NCBI RefSeq assembly: GCF_010093305.1
Contig: NZ_PDWS01000014.1
Location: 1-64,000, forward strand
DNA from: Pseudoxanthomonas sacheonensis
GTDB taxonomy: Bacteria > Pseudomonadota > Gammaproteobacteria > Xanthomonadales > Xanthomonadaceae
Length of the DNA: 64,000 nucleotides
Direction: 5' to 3'
Numbering within the stretch: the stretch's first letter is position 1; every line of letters starts with the position of its first letter. The notes under the pieces are model-generated. The model ran no database searches. It saw only the letters and a list, made by a program, of their open reading frames with translations, and had not been told where the DNA came from. Shown piece by piece: positions 27,014-34,876 of the stretch. The position numbers were made by a program, and so were the translations under genes.

Positions 27014-27673
27014 ATGGGCGCCTGGATAGAAATCGACACGCCTCACGGACCGATCTCCGCCTGGAAAGCGTTCCCCACCGCTGCTCCGCGCGGCGCGCTG
27101 GTGGTCATCCAGGAAATCTTCGGCGTCAACGCCCATATCCGCAGCGTGGCCGACGATTTCGCCGGCCAAGGCTACGCGGTGCTGGCGCCGGCGCTGTTCG
27201 ACGTGCTTGAGCCTGGAGTGGAACTGGACTACGACGCAGAGGGCATAGCCAGGGGCCGCGACCTGATCACACGATTGGGTTTGGAGAAAGCGCTGGACAT
27301 GACCGCATCGGCCGCCGCCGCATTGGCCGGCCACGGCAAGGTGGGCACCGTCGGTTACTGCTGGGGCGGCACCGTCGCTCTGCTGGCCGCCTTGCGTCTG
27401 GGCCTGCCGTCGGCCAGTTACTACGGCGCGCGCAACGTGCCGTTCCTGGGCGAAACGCCGAAGGCGCCGGTGATTTTCCATTTCGGCGAACGCGATGCCT
27501 CGATACCGCCAGAAATGGTGGAAAAACACCGGCAACTGCTGCCGCAGATGCCGCTCTATGTCTACCCGGCTGGCCACGGCTTCAACTGCGATGCGCGCGC
27601 CGATTTCGAACCGCAAAGCGCCGCGCTGGCGCGCTCGCGCACACTGGCCTTCTTCGACGAGCAACTGCGATGA
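27014..27673 (+). CDS. Dienelactone hydrolase family protein
   Basis: 219 residues from the ATG at 27014, which follows TTGGAGG. Alpha/beta hydrolase of the DLH type: LVVIQEIFGVNAHIRSVADDFA near the N terminus carries the conserved Glu; the Cys nucleophile is in VGYCWGG; Asp is in GERDASIPPE; and His is in PAGHGFNCD. True DLHs open dienelactones from chlorocatechols; most homologues have unknown ester substrates. It is the first gene of the coupled run to pcp (ATGA overlap with the HIT gene), which suggests an accessory role in that pathway, though no step needs it. Confidence 0.92.
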   Translation: MGAWIEIDTPHGPISAWKAFPTAAPRGALVVIQEIFGVNAHIRSVADDFAGQGYAVLAPALFDVLEPGVELDYDAEGIARGRDLITRLGLEKALDMTASAAAALAGHGKVGTVGYCWGGTVALLAALRLGLPSASYYGARNVPFLGETPKAPVIFHFGERDASIPPEMVEKHRQLLPQMPLYVYPAGHGFNCDARADFEPQSAALARSRTLAFFDEQLR

Positions 27674-28077
27674 CCGGTTTCATCCTCGACCCGCGCCTGG
27701 CCGCCGACAGCGTTTTCGTCGCCGACGGCCCGCTGTCGCAGGTGCGGCTGATGGACGATGCCCGCTTTCCCTGGCTGGTGCTGGTGCCGCGCGTGCAGGA
27801 AGTGTCGGAGTGGCTGGAACTGGACGGCGCGCAGCAGCGCCTGCTGCTGGCAGAAATCAATCAGGCCGGCAACCTGATACGTACCGAACCGGGGACGGAA
27901 AAACTCAACATCGGCGCCCTGGGCAACATAGTGCGCCAACTGCATGTGCATCTGGTCGGCCGCCACGCGGGCGATGCGGCCTGGCCCGGGCCTGTCTGGG
28001 GCAGCGGTGCGGCGCAGCGCTATCCGCAAGCTTCGCTGGATAGCCGGATCGCCTATTGGCGGCATCGGCTGGGATGA
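27670..28077 (+). CDS. HIT-domain protein
   Basis: 135 residues. The histidine-triad region reads QLHVHLVGRH (Gln90, His92, His94). The usual first His of HxHxH is replaced by Gln, while the catalytic middle His and the last His remain. The KLNIGALGN strand precedes it as in other HIT folds. Such proteins hydrolyse AMP-conjugates or dinucleoside polyphosphates. It overlaps the genes before and after by 4 bp. The link to 5-oxoproline metabolism is only positional. Confidence 0.88.
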   Translation: MTGFILDPRLAADSVFVADGPLSQVRLMDDARFPWLVLVPRVQEVSEWLELDGAQQRLLLAEINQAGNLIRTEPGTEKLNIGALGNIVRQLHVHLVGRHAGDAAWPGPVWGSGAAQRYPQASLDSRIAYWRHRLG

Positions 28078-28772
28078 GCCAGCCGACGTTCGAGCCGTTG
28101 GCCGACAACGCACTGTTGGTGCGTTTCGGCAAGATCATCGACGCCGCGCACAATGCGCGTGCACTGGATGCCGCAAGACAGCTGCGCGAACGGAATCCAT
28201 CCTGGCTGCGCGATGCCGTGCCAGCCTACGCGAGTCTGGCGGTGTTCTTCGATAGCGGCAGAATCGACGCCGCCGATCCGCATGCTTTCGTCGCGGCCCA
28301 GCTACGCGCAACGCTGCGAAACCAGGAAACCGCAACCGCGCCTATCGCAAAGATCATCGATATCCCGGTCTGTTACGAACCGGAAATGGCGCCCGATCTG
28401 GCCGAGGCGGCGAGCGAACTCGGCATCGCCGCCGATGAACTCATCCAACGTCACAGCTCCGCCAGCTACGCCGTCGCGATGATCGGTTTCGCGCCGGGGT
28501 TCCCCTATCTGCTCGGCCTGCCGGATTCCCTGGCATTGCCGCGCCTGACTACCCCGCGCACCCGCGTGCCTGCAGGCTCGGTGGCGATCGGCGGCAACCA
28601 GACGGGCATCTATCCGCGCGAAAGCCCGGGCGGTTGGCGGCTGCTGGGGCGCACGCCGCTGGTGTTGTTCGATGCCGCCCGCGCAGCGCCCGCGCTGCTG
28701 ACGCCGGGCGATCAAGTGCGGTTCCAGCGCATCGATACCGCCGCTTTCGAACGCTGGTTGAAAGAACCATGA
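28074..28772 (+). CDS. pxpB: 5-oxoprolinase subunit PxpB
   Basis: 232 residues from ATG 28074 (MSQPTFEPL). PxpB (formerly KipI/YbgJ) has the cyclophilin-like fold with the signatures VAMIGFAPGFPYLLGLP and GSVAIGGNQTGIYP ... SPGGWRLLGRTPL, all clearly present. With PxpC and PxpA it forms the ATP-dependent 5-oxoprolinase that turns pyroglutamate into glutamate. ATGA overlaps on both sides show tight coupling. Confidence 0.95.
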   Translation: MSQPTFEPLADNALLVRFGKIIDAAHNARALDAARQLRERNPSWLRDAVPAYASLAVFFDSGRIDAADPHAFVAAQLRATLRNQETATAPIAKIIDIPVCYEPEMAPDLAEAASELGIAADELIQRHSSASYAVAMIGFAPGFPYLLGLPDSLALPRLTTPRTRVPAGSVAIGGNQTGIYPRESPGGWRLLGRTPLVLFDAARAAPALLTPGDQVRFQRIDTAAFERWLKEP

Positions 28773-29722
28773 AGCCCTGGCAAGTGATCGCGCCAGGCGC
28801 ACTGACTACCGTGCAGGATCGCGGCCGCGAGGGATGGCGGCATGTGGGCGTGTCGCGCGCCGGTGCGCTGGACCTCGACGCTGCGGCACTGGCCAACCGC
28901 CTGCTCGGCAACGACTCCGATGCGGCGGTGCTGGAGCTGACCCTGCAAGGCCCCACACTGAAATTGGCGCAACCCGCCAGGATCGCCATCGTCGGGGCCG
29001 CGGTCGCTGCGACATCCAATGGCCACCCCTTGCCCGGACAGCGCCCGCTTACGGTGCCTGCAGGCGAACTGAAACTGGGCGGCATCCGCGAAGGCGTCCG
29101 CGCGTGGCTGTCGGTTGCCGGCGGCTTCGACTTGCCGGTGATCCTGGGCAGCCGCAGTACCGACCTGCGTGGCGGCTTCGGAGGAAAAGAGGGACGCGCA
29201 TTGCGTGCGGGCGATCTACTGCCCTTGGGCAAATCTCCGCCGACCATTACCGCAGCCCCGCAAAAGACAGCATGGTGGATCGGCGCGGACGATTACGATT
29301 GCGGCATCGCCCACCCGCTCCGCTACGTATCCAGCGGACATCCGGCCGCCGCTGCATTGGCGGAGCGGGCGTGGTCCGTGAGTGCCGATGCCAATCGCCA
29401 GGGCATCCGGCTGCGGGGACAGCCTTTGCCGAACATCCCGCACCACAACGTTTCCGAACCCGTTGCGGTGGGCTGCATCCAGTTGCCGGCCGACGGCCAG
29501 CCCATCATCCTGTTGGCCGATGCGCAGACCGTGGGGGGATACGCCCGGCTGGGATATGTGATCGCCGCGGATCTGCCGCGCCTGGCGCAGGCCGGACCCG
29601 GCGCCGTGCTCGCCTTCGCCGCGGTCGGCATCGACGAAGCCCGGCGGATCAACCTGCAGCATCGGCATCGGCAAGCCCGCACCGCCTTGGCCATCGACCG
29701 GCAGCTCGCCCGTCATCCTTGA
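28769..29722 (+). CDS. pxpC: 5-oxoprolinase subunit PxpC
   Basis: 317 residues. PxpC (formerly KipA/YbgK) signatures: APGALTTVQDRGREGWRHVGVSRAG in pieces, LANRLLGNDSDAAVLELTLQGP, GGFGGKEGRAL and SEPVAVGCIQLPADGQPIIL. The protein forms a beta-rich heterodimer with PxpB and is thought to make or use the phosphorylated oxoproline intermediate. ATG overlaps the pxpB stop by 4 bp. Confidence 0.95.
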   Translation: MKPWQVIAPGALTTVQDRGREGWRHVGVSRAGALDLDAAALANRLLGNDSDAAVLELTLQGPTLKLAQPARIAIVGAAVAATSNGHPLPGQRPLTVPAGELKLGGIREGVRAWLSVAGGFDLPVILGSRSTDLRGGFGGKEGRALRAGDLLPLGKSPPTITAAPQKTAWWIGADDYDCGIAHPLRYVSSGHPAAAALAERAWSVSADANRQGIRLRGQPLPNIPHHNVSEPVAVGCIQLPADGQPIILLADAQTVGGYARLGYVIAADLPRLAQAGPGAVLAFAAVGIDEARRINLQHRHRQARTALAIDRQLARHP

Positions 29723-29772
29723 GCCGTGACAAGCTGCATAATCCAATCACTTTCCAGCAGCCGACCCCGCCC

Positions 29773-29946
29773 ATGAAAGCCAATCTCATTCCCGCTCTGG
29801 TTCTGATCGTGATCGGCGCGCTTTTCCTGCTCAACAATCTGGGAATCACCGACCTCAGCCTGGGTGCGGTGGTCAGAACCTGGTGGCCCGCGATCCTGAT
29901 CGTGGTCGGCATCAGCTTGTTGTTCAAGAATCGCAGCGGGAAGTAG
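29773..29946 (+). CDS. Small two-helix membrane protein (LiaI/LiaF-TM-like)
   Basis: 57 residues: helix 1 IPALVLIVIGALFLLNNLG, a short loop, then VVRTWWPAILIVVGISLLF, ending KNRSGK. The pattern (hydrophobic helix, LNNLG, W-P-A-I-L-I-V-V-G-I) matches the LiaF transmembrane/DUF5668 type. It lies inside the pxp operon between pxpC and pxpA, 50 bp and 22 bp from its neighbours. It might assist the DUF969/DUF979 membrane pair or sense envelope state; neither is shown. Confidence 0.75.
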   Translation: MKANLIPALVLIVIGALFLLNNLGITDLSLGAVVRTWWPAILIVVGISLLFKNRSGK

Positions 29947-29968
29947 ATTCCCCCGGTTCCGTATCGAG

Positions 29969-30724
29969 ATGAGGCCCGGCATCGATTTCAATTGCGATCT
30001 GGGAGAAGGCGTCGGCGACGACGCCTCCATCCTGCCTTTCATCAGCTCGGCCAGCATCGCCTGCGGCTTCCACGCCGGAAGCCCGGAACTGATGCGGAAG
30101 ACGGTGAACCTGTGCGGCGAACACGGCGTCGCCATCGGCGCGCATCCGTCTTTCGCCGACCGCGAGAATTTCGGCCGCACCGCGCAATCGATTTCGCCCG
30201 GCGACGCTTACGCCCTCACGCTGTACCAGATCGGCGCACTGGACGCTTTCGTGCGCGCAGCCGGCTTGCGCCTGAATCACGTCAAGCCGCACGGCGCCTT
30301 CTACAACCAGGCAGCGCGCGACCGCGAACTGGCCGACGCCGTCGCCAGCGCGGTGCGCGACCATGACCCGGGCCTGATTCTTTTTGGTCTGGCGGGAAGC
30401 GTCCTGACCGATGCCGGCACTGCGCTCGGCTTACAGGTCGTGCATGAAGCCTTCGCCGAACGCCGCTACGAAGCCGATGCCACGTTGACGCCGCGCAACC
30501 GCGCCGATGCCAGCATCGAGCATTCCGCCCAGGCGGCAATGCAGGTCATCGCCCTGTTGCGCGATGGCGCAATCACTGCGCGCACCGGCGAACTAATACC
30601 TTTACGTGCGGACAGCATCTGCCTGCACGGCGACCGGCCCGACGCGGCGCGCTTCGCCCGCGAACTGCGCACGGCCATAGAGAATGCGGGATTCGAAGTA
30701 CGGGCACCGGAGCGTCTGCGATGA
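29969..30724 (+). CDS. pxpA: 5-oxoprolinase subunit PxpA
   Basis: 251 residues, LamB/YcsF family. Signatures include IDFNCDLGEGVGDDASILP, SIACGFHAGSPELM, GVAIGAHPSFADRENFGR, HVKPHGAFYNQAARD and EAFAERRYEADATL. PxpA binds 5-oxoproline and completes ring opening to glutamate with PxpBC and ATP. Its stop overlaps the DUF969 start by 4 bp. Confidence 0.96.
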   Translation: MRPGIDFNCDLGEGVGDDASILPFISSASIACGFHAGSPELMRKTVNLCGEHGVAIGAHPSFADRENFGRTAQSISPGDAYALTLYQIGALDAFVRAAGLRLNHVKPHGAFYNQAARDRELADAVASAVRDHDPGLILFGLAGSVLTDAGTALGLQVVHEAFAERRYEADATLTPRNRADASIEHSAQAAMQVIALLRDGAITARTGELIPLRADSICLHGDRPDAARFARELRTAIENAGFEVRAPERLR

Positions 30725-31425
30725 ATTACTGGCCCCTGTTGGGAATCGCCGTGGTGGTGGCCGGCTTCGTGCTGCGCTTCAACCCGGTGCTGGTGGTGGT
30801 GGTCGCGGGACTGACCAGCGGCCTGCTGGCCGGCATCGCCCTGCCCGATCTGCTTGCCTTGCTGGGAACCAGCTTCGTGGAGAACCGTACCCTACTGATG
30901 TTCCTGCTGACGCTGCCCGTCATCGGCCTGCTGGAACATTACGGTCTGCGCGAACGCGCACGCGAGTGGATCGTCAGCTTCCGCGGATTGAACCTGTCGC
31001 GTTTCCAGATCGCCTATCTGGCGATGCGCCAATTGACCAGCATGATGGGCCTGACGCACGTAGCCGGTCCGGCGCAGACGGTGCGTCCCCTTTTTGCTCC
31101 GATGAGCGAAGCGGCAGCCGAACGCACCCTGGGAGCGCTGACCGATTCGGAACGCGATCAGGTGCGCGCCAGTGCGGCAGCTACCGACAACATCGGCCTG
31201 TTCTTCGGCGAAGACGTCTTCGTCGCCATTGGCGCGGTGCTGCTGATCCAGGGTTTCTACGCCCGCAACGGCATCGAACTGGAACCCATCGCCATCGCAT
31301 TGTGGGCGCTGCCGACCGCCATCGCCGCCTTCCTCATCCATGCGGTCCGCCTGAAACTGCTGCAGCGGCGGCTGGAGCGCGAACGCTCCCGATCCACGCC
31401 GGAATCGGCCGATGCTGCGGATTGA
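30721..31425 (+). CDS. DUF969 membrane protein, candidate 5-oxoproline permease part
   Basis: 234 residues with about five membrane helices, starting WPLLGIAVVVAGFVLRFNPV. It contains SFVENRTLLMFLLTLPVIGLLE and AYLAMRQLTSMMGLTHVAGP in pieces, the DUF969 hallmarks. DUF969 and DUF979 always occur as adjacent genes, often beside pcp, and together look like one split permease related to gluconate/anion transporters. Here they sit between pxpA and pcp with overlapping ends (4 bp and 14 bp). Transport of 5-oxoproline or pyroglutamyl peptides is inferred from context. Confidence 0.88.
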   Translation: MNYWPLLGIAVVVAGFVLRFNPVLVVVVAGLTSGLLAGIALPDLLALLGTSFVENRTLLMFLLTLPVIGLLEHYGLRERAREWIVSFRGLNLSRFQIAYLAMRQLTSMMGLTHVAGPAQTVRPLFAPMSEAAAERTLGALTDSERDQVRASAAATDNIGLFFGEDVFVAIGAVLLIQGFYARNGIELEPIAIALWALPTAIAAFLIHAVRLKLLQRRLERERSRSTPESADAAD

Positions 31426-32380
31426 CTACTTCTACTGGCTGATCGGCGCTTTCCTGCTGATCACGGCCTTGTACAACCTGCGTGAAGGGCGCTATTCCAC
31501 TGCCGCCTTCTGGGCGATATTGATCGGTCCCTTCGCTTTCGGCACGCAGATCCTGCAGGCCGCCAAATCGGGCGTGCAATGGCCTGCACAGGTCATGGGG
31601 GCAGGTGTGATCGCGCTCGGCGTACTGGCCGCCAGAGGTCGTCTTGGCACCGCACCCGACAGCGCCGAGGCGCGCGCACGACGCCAGTCGTTTGCGGACG
31701 TGCTGCGCAATCGCCTGTTCGTGCCCGCGCTGCTGATTCCAGCGCTCACGCTGGCGCTGTTCGTCGCCAGCAAATGGGTGCCGGGCATGGACCGGTTGAT
31801 GGACCCGAAGGCATTGACATTGAGTTCGCTGGCGATCGCCAGCCTGTTCGCGCTGATTGCCGGCTTGTGGGTGACGCGCGCCCGTGCGAACGAACCTTTG
31901 GCTCAGGGACGCCGCCTGCTGGACTCCCTTGGATGGGCGGTCCTGTTGCCGATGGTGCTGGCCACGCTGGGCGGCGTGTTCGCGGCCACGGGCGTGGGCG
32001 AAGTGATCGCTTCGCTGGTCGGCCACGTGATTCCGATCGAAAGCCGCACCGCCTGCCTGCTGGCGTTCGCGTTGGGCATGGTGCTGTTCACCATCATCAT
32101 GGGCAACGCGTTCGCCGCGTTCCCGGTGATGATGGCCGGCATCGGCCTGCCTCTGTTGATCCGCAAGCACGGCGCCGACCCGGCCAGCCTGGGCGCCATC
32201 GGCATGCTCACCGGCTATTGCGGCACATTGCTCACGCCGATGGCGGCCAACTTCAATATCGTGCCTGCGGTACTGCTGGAATTGAAAGACCCCTACGCGG
32301 TGATCCGTTCGCAAGCCATGACGGCATTCGCGCTCATGGCGGTCAATGTCGCGCTGATGCTGCTGTTGTGCTTCCGATGA
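31412..32380 (+). CDS. DUF979 membrane protein, candidate 5-oxoproline permease part
   Basis: 322 residues with about eight or nine membrane helices. The segment IIMGNAFAAFPVMMAGIGLP and the following MLTGYCGTLLTPMAANFNIV resemble re-entrant, substrate-binding loops of ion-coupled carboxylate carriers. It begins 14 bp before the DUF969 stop and ends in an ATGA overlap with pcp. Paired with DUF969, it probably forms one transporter at the inner membrane. The substrate is inferred from neighbours only. Confidence 0.88.
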   Translation: MLRIDYFYWLIGAFLLITALYNLREGRYSTAAFWAILIGPFAFGTQILQAAKSGVQWPAQVMGAGVIALGVLAARGRLGTAPDSAEARARRQSFADVLRNRLFVPALLIPALTLALFVASKWVPGMDRLMDPKALTLSSLAIASLFALIAGLWVTRARANEPLAQGRRLLDSLGWAVLLPMVLATLGGVFAATGVGEVIASLVGHVIPIESRTACLLAFALGMVLFTIIMGNAFAAFPVMMAGIGLPLLIRKHGADPASLGAIGMLTGYCGTLLTPMAANFNIVPAVLLELKDPYAVIRSQAMTAFALMAVNVALMLLLCFR

Positions 32381-33030
32381 AAAGTATTCCCACTATTCTG
32401 CTGACCGGCTTCGAGCCTTTCGACGGACAATCGACCAATCCCAGCTGGGATGCGGCAATTACCCTGCACGGAAAGCGCATCGCCGGCCATCGCGTGGTCG
32501 CACGTCGTCTTCCGGTCGCCTTCGGCGCATCGCTGAAGGCTCTTCGCGCGGCGCTCCGCGAAACCTCTCCTGCCTTGGTCGTTTGCGTGGGACTGGCAGG
32601 CGGCAGGGAGCGGATCTCGCTGGAACGCGTGGCCATCAATGTGGACGATGCGCGCATTCCCGACAGCCAGGGCCGGCAGCCGGTGGACGAAGCCATCGTC
32701 CCGGGCGGTCCGGCGGCCTACTTCTCCACGCTGCCGATCAAGTCGATGCTGGCGGGCCTGCGCGACGCAGGATTCCCCGCGGAAGTCTCCCAGACGGCCG
32801 GCACCTACGTCTGCAACCACGTGTTCTACGGCCTGATGCATGCGCTTCGCAGGCGCCGCAACATCCGCGCCGGGTTCATCCACATTCCTTATTCGCCCGA
32901 ACAGGCCGCTGGTATTCCAGGGGCGTTCGGCCTTCCTGTGGAAACTGTCACCGAGGCGTTGCGTGTATGCCTGCGTATCGTCGTCACTACCACCGAAGAT
33001 CAGCGTCTGGCGGCTGGCGCGGAGCATTGA
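32377..33030 (+). CDS. pcp: Pyroglutamyl-peptidase I
   Basis: 217 residues, C15 family. It removes N-terminal pyroglutamate from peptides in the cytoplasm. The triad is visible: Glu in RISLERVAIN, Cys in TYVCNHVFYG, and His in GFIHIPYSPEQ. LLTGFEPFDGQSTNPSW is the substrate-binding loop. It ends the operon; a 34-nt-arm GTAG REP pair follows and separates it from convergent dcd. Confidence 0.96.
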   Translation: MKSIPTILLTGFEPFDGQSTNPSWDAAITLHGKRIAGHRVVARRLPVAFGASLKALRAALRETSPALVVCVGLAGGRERISLERVAINVDDARIPDSQGRQPVDEAIVPGGPAAYFSTLPIKSMLAGLRDAGFPAEVSQTAGTYVCNHVFYGLMHALRRRRNIRAGFIHIPYSPEQAAGIPGAFGLPVETVTEALRVCLRIVVTTTEDQRLAAGAEH

Positions 33031-33034
33031 ATAC

Positions 33035-33117
33035 CCTGTGTAGGAGCGGGCCCTGCCCGCGACGCTCTTGGCGGCGCACGTAGAGAGCGTCGCGGGCAGG
33101 GCCCGCTCCTACACAGG
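33035..33117. repeat. GTAG-headed REP pair, 34-nt perfect arms (GCGGGC type)
   Basis: 33035-33068 and 33084-33117 are perfectly complementary. The core is the same as at 16731-16805 (inner hairpin GCGGGC-CCT-GCCCGC, GTAG heads outward). It lies between convergent pcp and dcd and is long enough to end transcription from both sides. Confidence 0.9.
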
Positions 33118-33123
33118 ATTGGG

Positions 33124-33690
33124 TCAGGTACGCGGCAGGGTGACGCCGGTCTGGCCCTGGTATTTTCCGCCACGGTCCTTGTAACTGGTTTCGCAGACTT
33201 CGTCCGATTCGAAGAACAGCATCTGCGCCACGCCCTCGTTGGCGTAGATGCGCGCGGGCAGCGGCGTGGTATTGCTGAATTCCAGGGTCACATGCCCTTC
33301 CCACTCCGGCTCCAGCGGCGTCACGTTGACGATGATGCCGCAGCGCGCGTAGGTGCTCTTGCCCAGGCAGACCACCAGGGTGCTGCGCGGGATGCGGAAG
33401 TATTCCACCGTACGCGCCAGCGCGAAGCTGTTGGGCGGTATCACGCAGGAATCGGCGTTGACGTCGACGAAGCTGCCGCTGTCGAAATGCTTCGGATCGA
33501 CGATGGTCGAGTTGATGTTGGTGAAGATCTTGAACTCGCGCGAGCAGCGCACGTCGTAGCCGTAGCTGGAAGTGCCGTAGCTGACGATGCGTTCGCCGTT
33601 GACCTGCTTCACCTGTCCGGGCTCGTACGGCTCGATCATGCCGTGCTGCTCAGACATGCGGCGGATCCAGCGGTCGCTCTTGATGCTCAT
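33124..33690 (-). CDS. dcd: dCTP deaminase
   Basis: 188 residues. It deaminates dCTP to dUTP for dTTP synthesis. Signatures include [36 protein letters not shown] with the catalytic Glu, [10 protein letters not shown] and GGKYQGQTG. The length fits the monofunctional enzyme, which also needs a dUTPase. ATG at 33690; it is 78 bp downstream of mrp on the same strand. The Gln/Thr tail ([11 protein letters not shown]) is the part that closes over the nucleotide. Confidence 0.97.
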   Translation of the reverse strand: MSIKSDRWIRRMSEQHGMIEPYEPGQVKQVNGERIVSYGTSSYGYDVRCSREFKIFTNINSTIVDPKHFDSGSFVDVNADSCVIPPNSFALARTVEYFRIPRSTLVVCLGKSTYARCGIIVNVTPLEPEWEGHVTLEFSNTTPLPARIYANEGVAQMLFFESDEVCETSYKDRGGKYQGQTGVTLPRT

Positions 33691-33768
33691 TCGTTGTTTC
33701 CTGTGGCCGGTCGGCCGGGCGTTATGGATTCGAAGCCGCCAATTCTAGCCGAGGCGCCGCGGCCGGTC

Positions 33769-34623
33769 TCAGACCAGCGACGAGGCGATGGGGATCGACG
33801 CGCGCGGACGCAAGGCCAGTTGCGCGGCCATGGCGCGGGCGGTCTGCCGGTACGCCTGGGCCACCGCCGATTCCGGCGCGGCGATCACCACTGGCTGGCC
33901 GGCGTCGCCCTGTTCGCGGATGGCGATATCCAGCGGCAGCGAACCCAGCAGGGGGACGCCGTACTGCGCGGCCATGCGCTGGCCGCCGCCTTCGCCGAAC
34001 AGATGTTCTTCGTGCCCGCAGTTCGAGCAGACATGCAGGGCCATGTTTTCGACGATCCCCAGCACCGGCACTTCCACTTTCTGGAACATCTTCAGCGCTT
34101 TTTTCGCATCCAGCGTGGCGATGTCCTGCGGGGTGGTGACGATGACCGCCCCCGCCACCGGGATCTTCTGCGCCAGCGTCAGCTGGATGTCGCCCGTGCC
34201 GGGCGGCAGATCGATCAACAGGTAGTCCAGATCCCCCCACAGGGTGTCGGTGAACAGCTGGGTCAGCGCCGACGTCGCCATCGGCCCCCGCCAGATCATC
34301 GGCGTGTCGGCATCGACCAGAAACCCGATCGACATGGTTTCGATCCCGAACGCCCGCATCGGCTCGATGGACTTGTTGTCCGGGCTGTCCGGCTTGCCGC
34401 TCAGGCCAAGCATGGTGGGGATGCTGGGGCCGTAGACGTCGGCGTCGAGAATCCCGACTTTTGCACCATCGGCGTGCAAAGCTAGAGCCAGATTTACGGC
34501 GGTAGTGGATTTGCCTACCCCCCCTTTACCCGAGCCCACCGCAATCACATTACGTACCCGAGCGATGGGAGCCAGGCCGGGCTGGACCGCGTGAGACTGT
34601 ATCCGCAGCTTATTTTCGTCCAA
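33769..34623 (-). CDS. apbC: Iron-sulfur carrier protein ApbC/Mrp
   Basis: 284 residues from a TTG start with GGAGAT about 11 bases upstream; no ATG is suitably placed. It is a deviant Walker-A P-loop ATPase (GSGKGGVGKSTTAVNLA) with the CxxC pair HVCSNCGHEEHLFG that bridges a [4Fe-4S] cluster between subunits. DLPPGTGDIQLTLAQ is the switch region. It lacks the N-terminal DUF59 domain found in some homologues. It is usually next to metG; here the TonB receptor block separates them. Confidence 0.95.
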   Translation of the reverse strand: MDENKLRIQSHAVQPGLAPIARVRNVIAVGSGKGGVGKSTTAVNLALALHADGAKVGILDADVYGPSIPTMLGLSGKPDSPDNKSIEPMRAFGIETMSIGFLVDADTPMIWRGPMATSALTQLFTDTLWGDLDYLLIDLPPGTGDIQLTLAQKIPVAGAVIVTTPQDIATLDAKKALKMFQKVEVPVLGIVENMALHVCSNCGHEEHLFGEGGGQRMAAQYGVPLLGSLPLDIAIREQGDAGQPVVIAAPESAVAQAYRQTARAMAAQLALRPRASIPIASSLV

Positions 34624-34876
34624 TTTGCTGTTATCTCCAGCTAAAAATCAATCAGATCTCATTTTCTCAGTTTCTCTAACATTTTGCTTTTACCTAAATA
34701 ATCGACGCAGCGTATTTGCTGATTCACAAGTGTCATTTGATGTTATTTCACAAAATTTACACATAGCGTTAATCACGTGTTAATTTTCAGCCGTAAGGGG
34801 ACGGACATTGCGACTAAGGGCGAGGGACTGCCGCAGGGTTAGTCGTTTACTTTTGATCAGACTAGGGGATTCAAGC
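34624..34876 (+). promoter_or_regulatory. AT-rich upstream region of the TonB receptor gene
   Basis: This gap is much richer in A/T than its surroundings, especially 34640-34790. It holds TTGATG at 34737-34742, the imperfect palindrome TTAATCACGTGTTAAT at 34769-34784 and an AGGGG just before ATG 34877. It should contain promoters for both the receptor gene and apbC. I cannot pick a convincing -10/-35 pair. The palindrome is a candidate operator. Confidence 0.4.

Noticed and set aside
28834-29946. A 370-codon forward frame overlapping pxpC
   Set aside because: It is the shadow frame of pxpC; only its last 57 codons, starting with ATG 29773, look like a real small protein.
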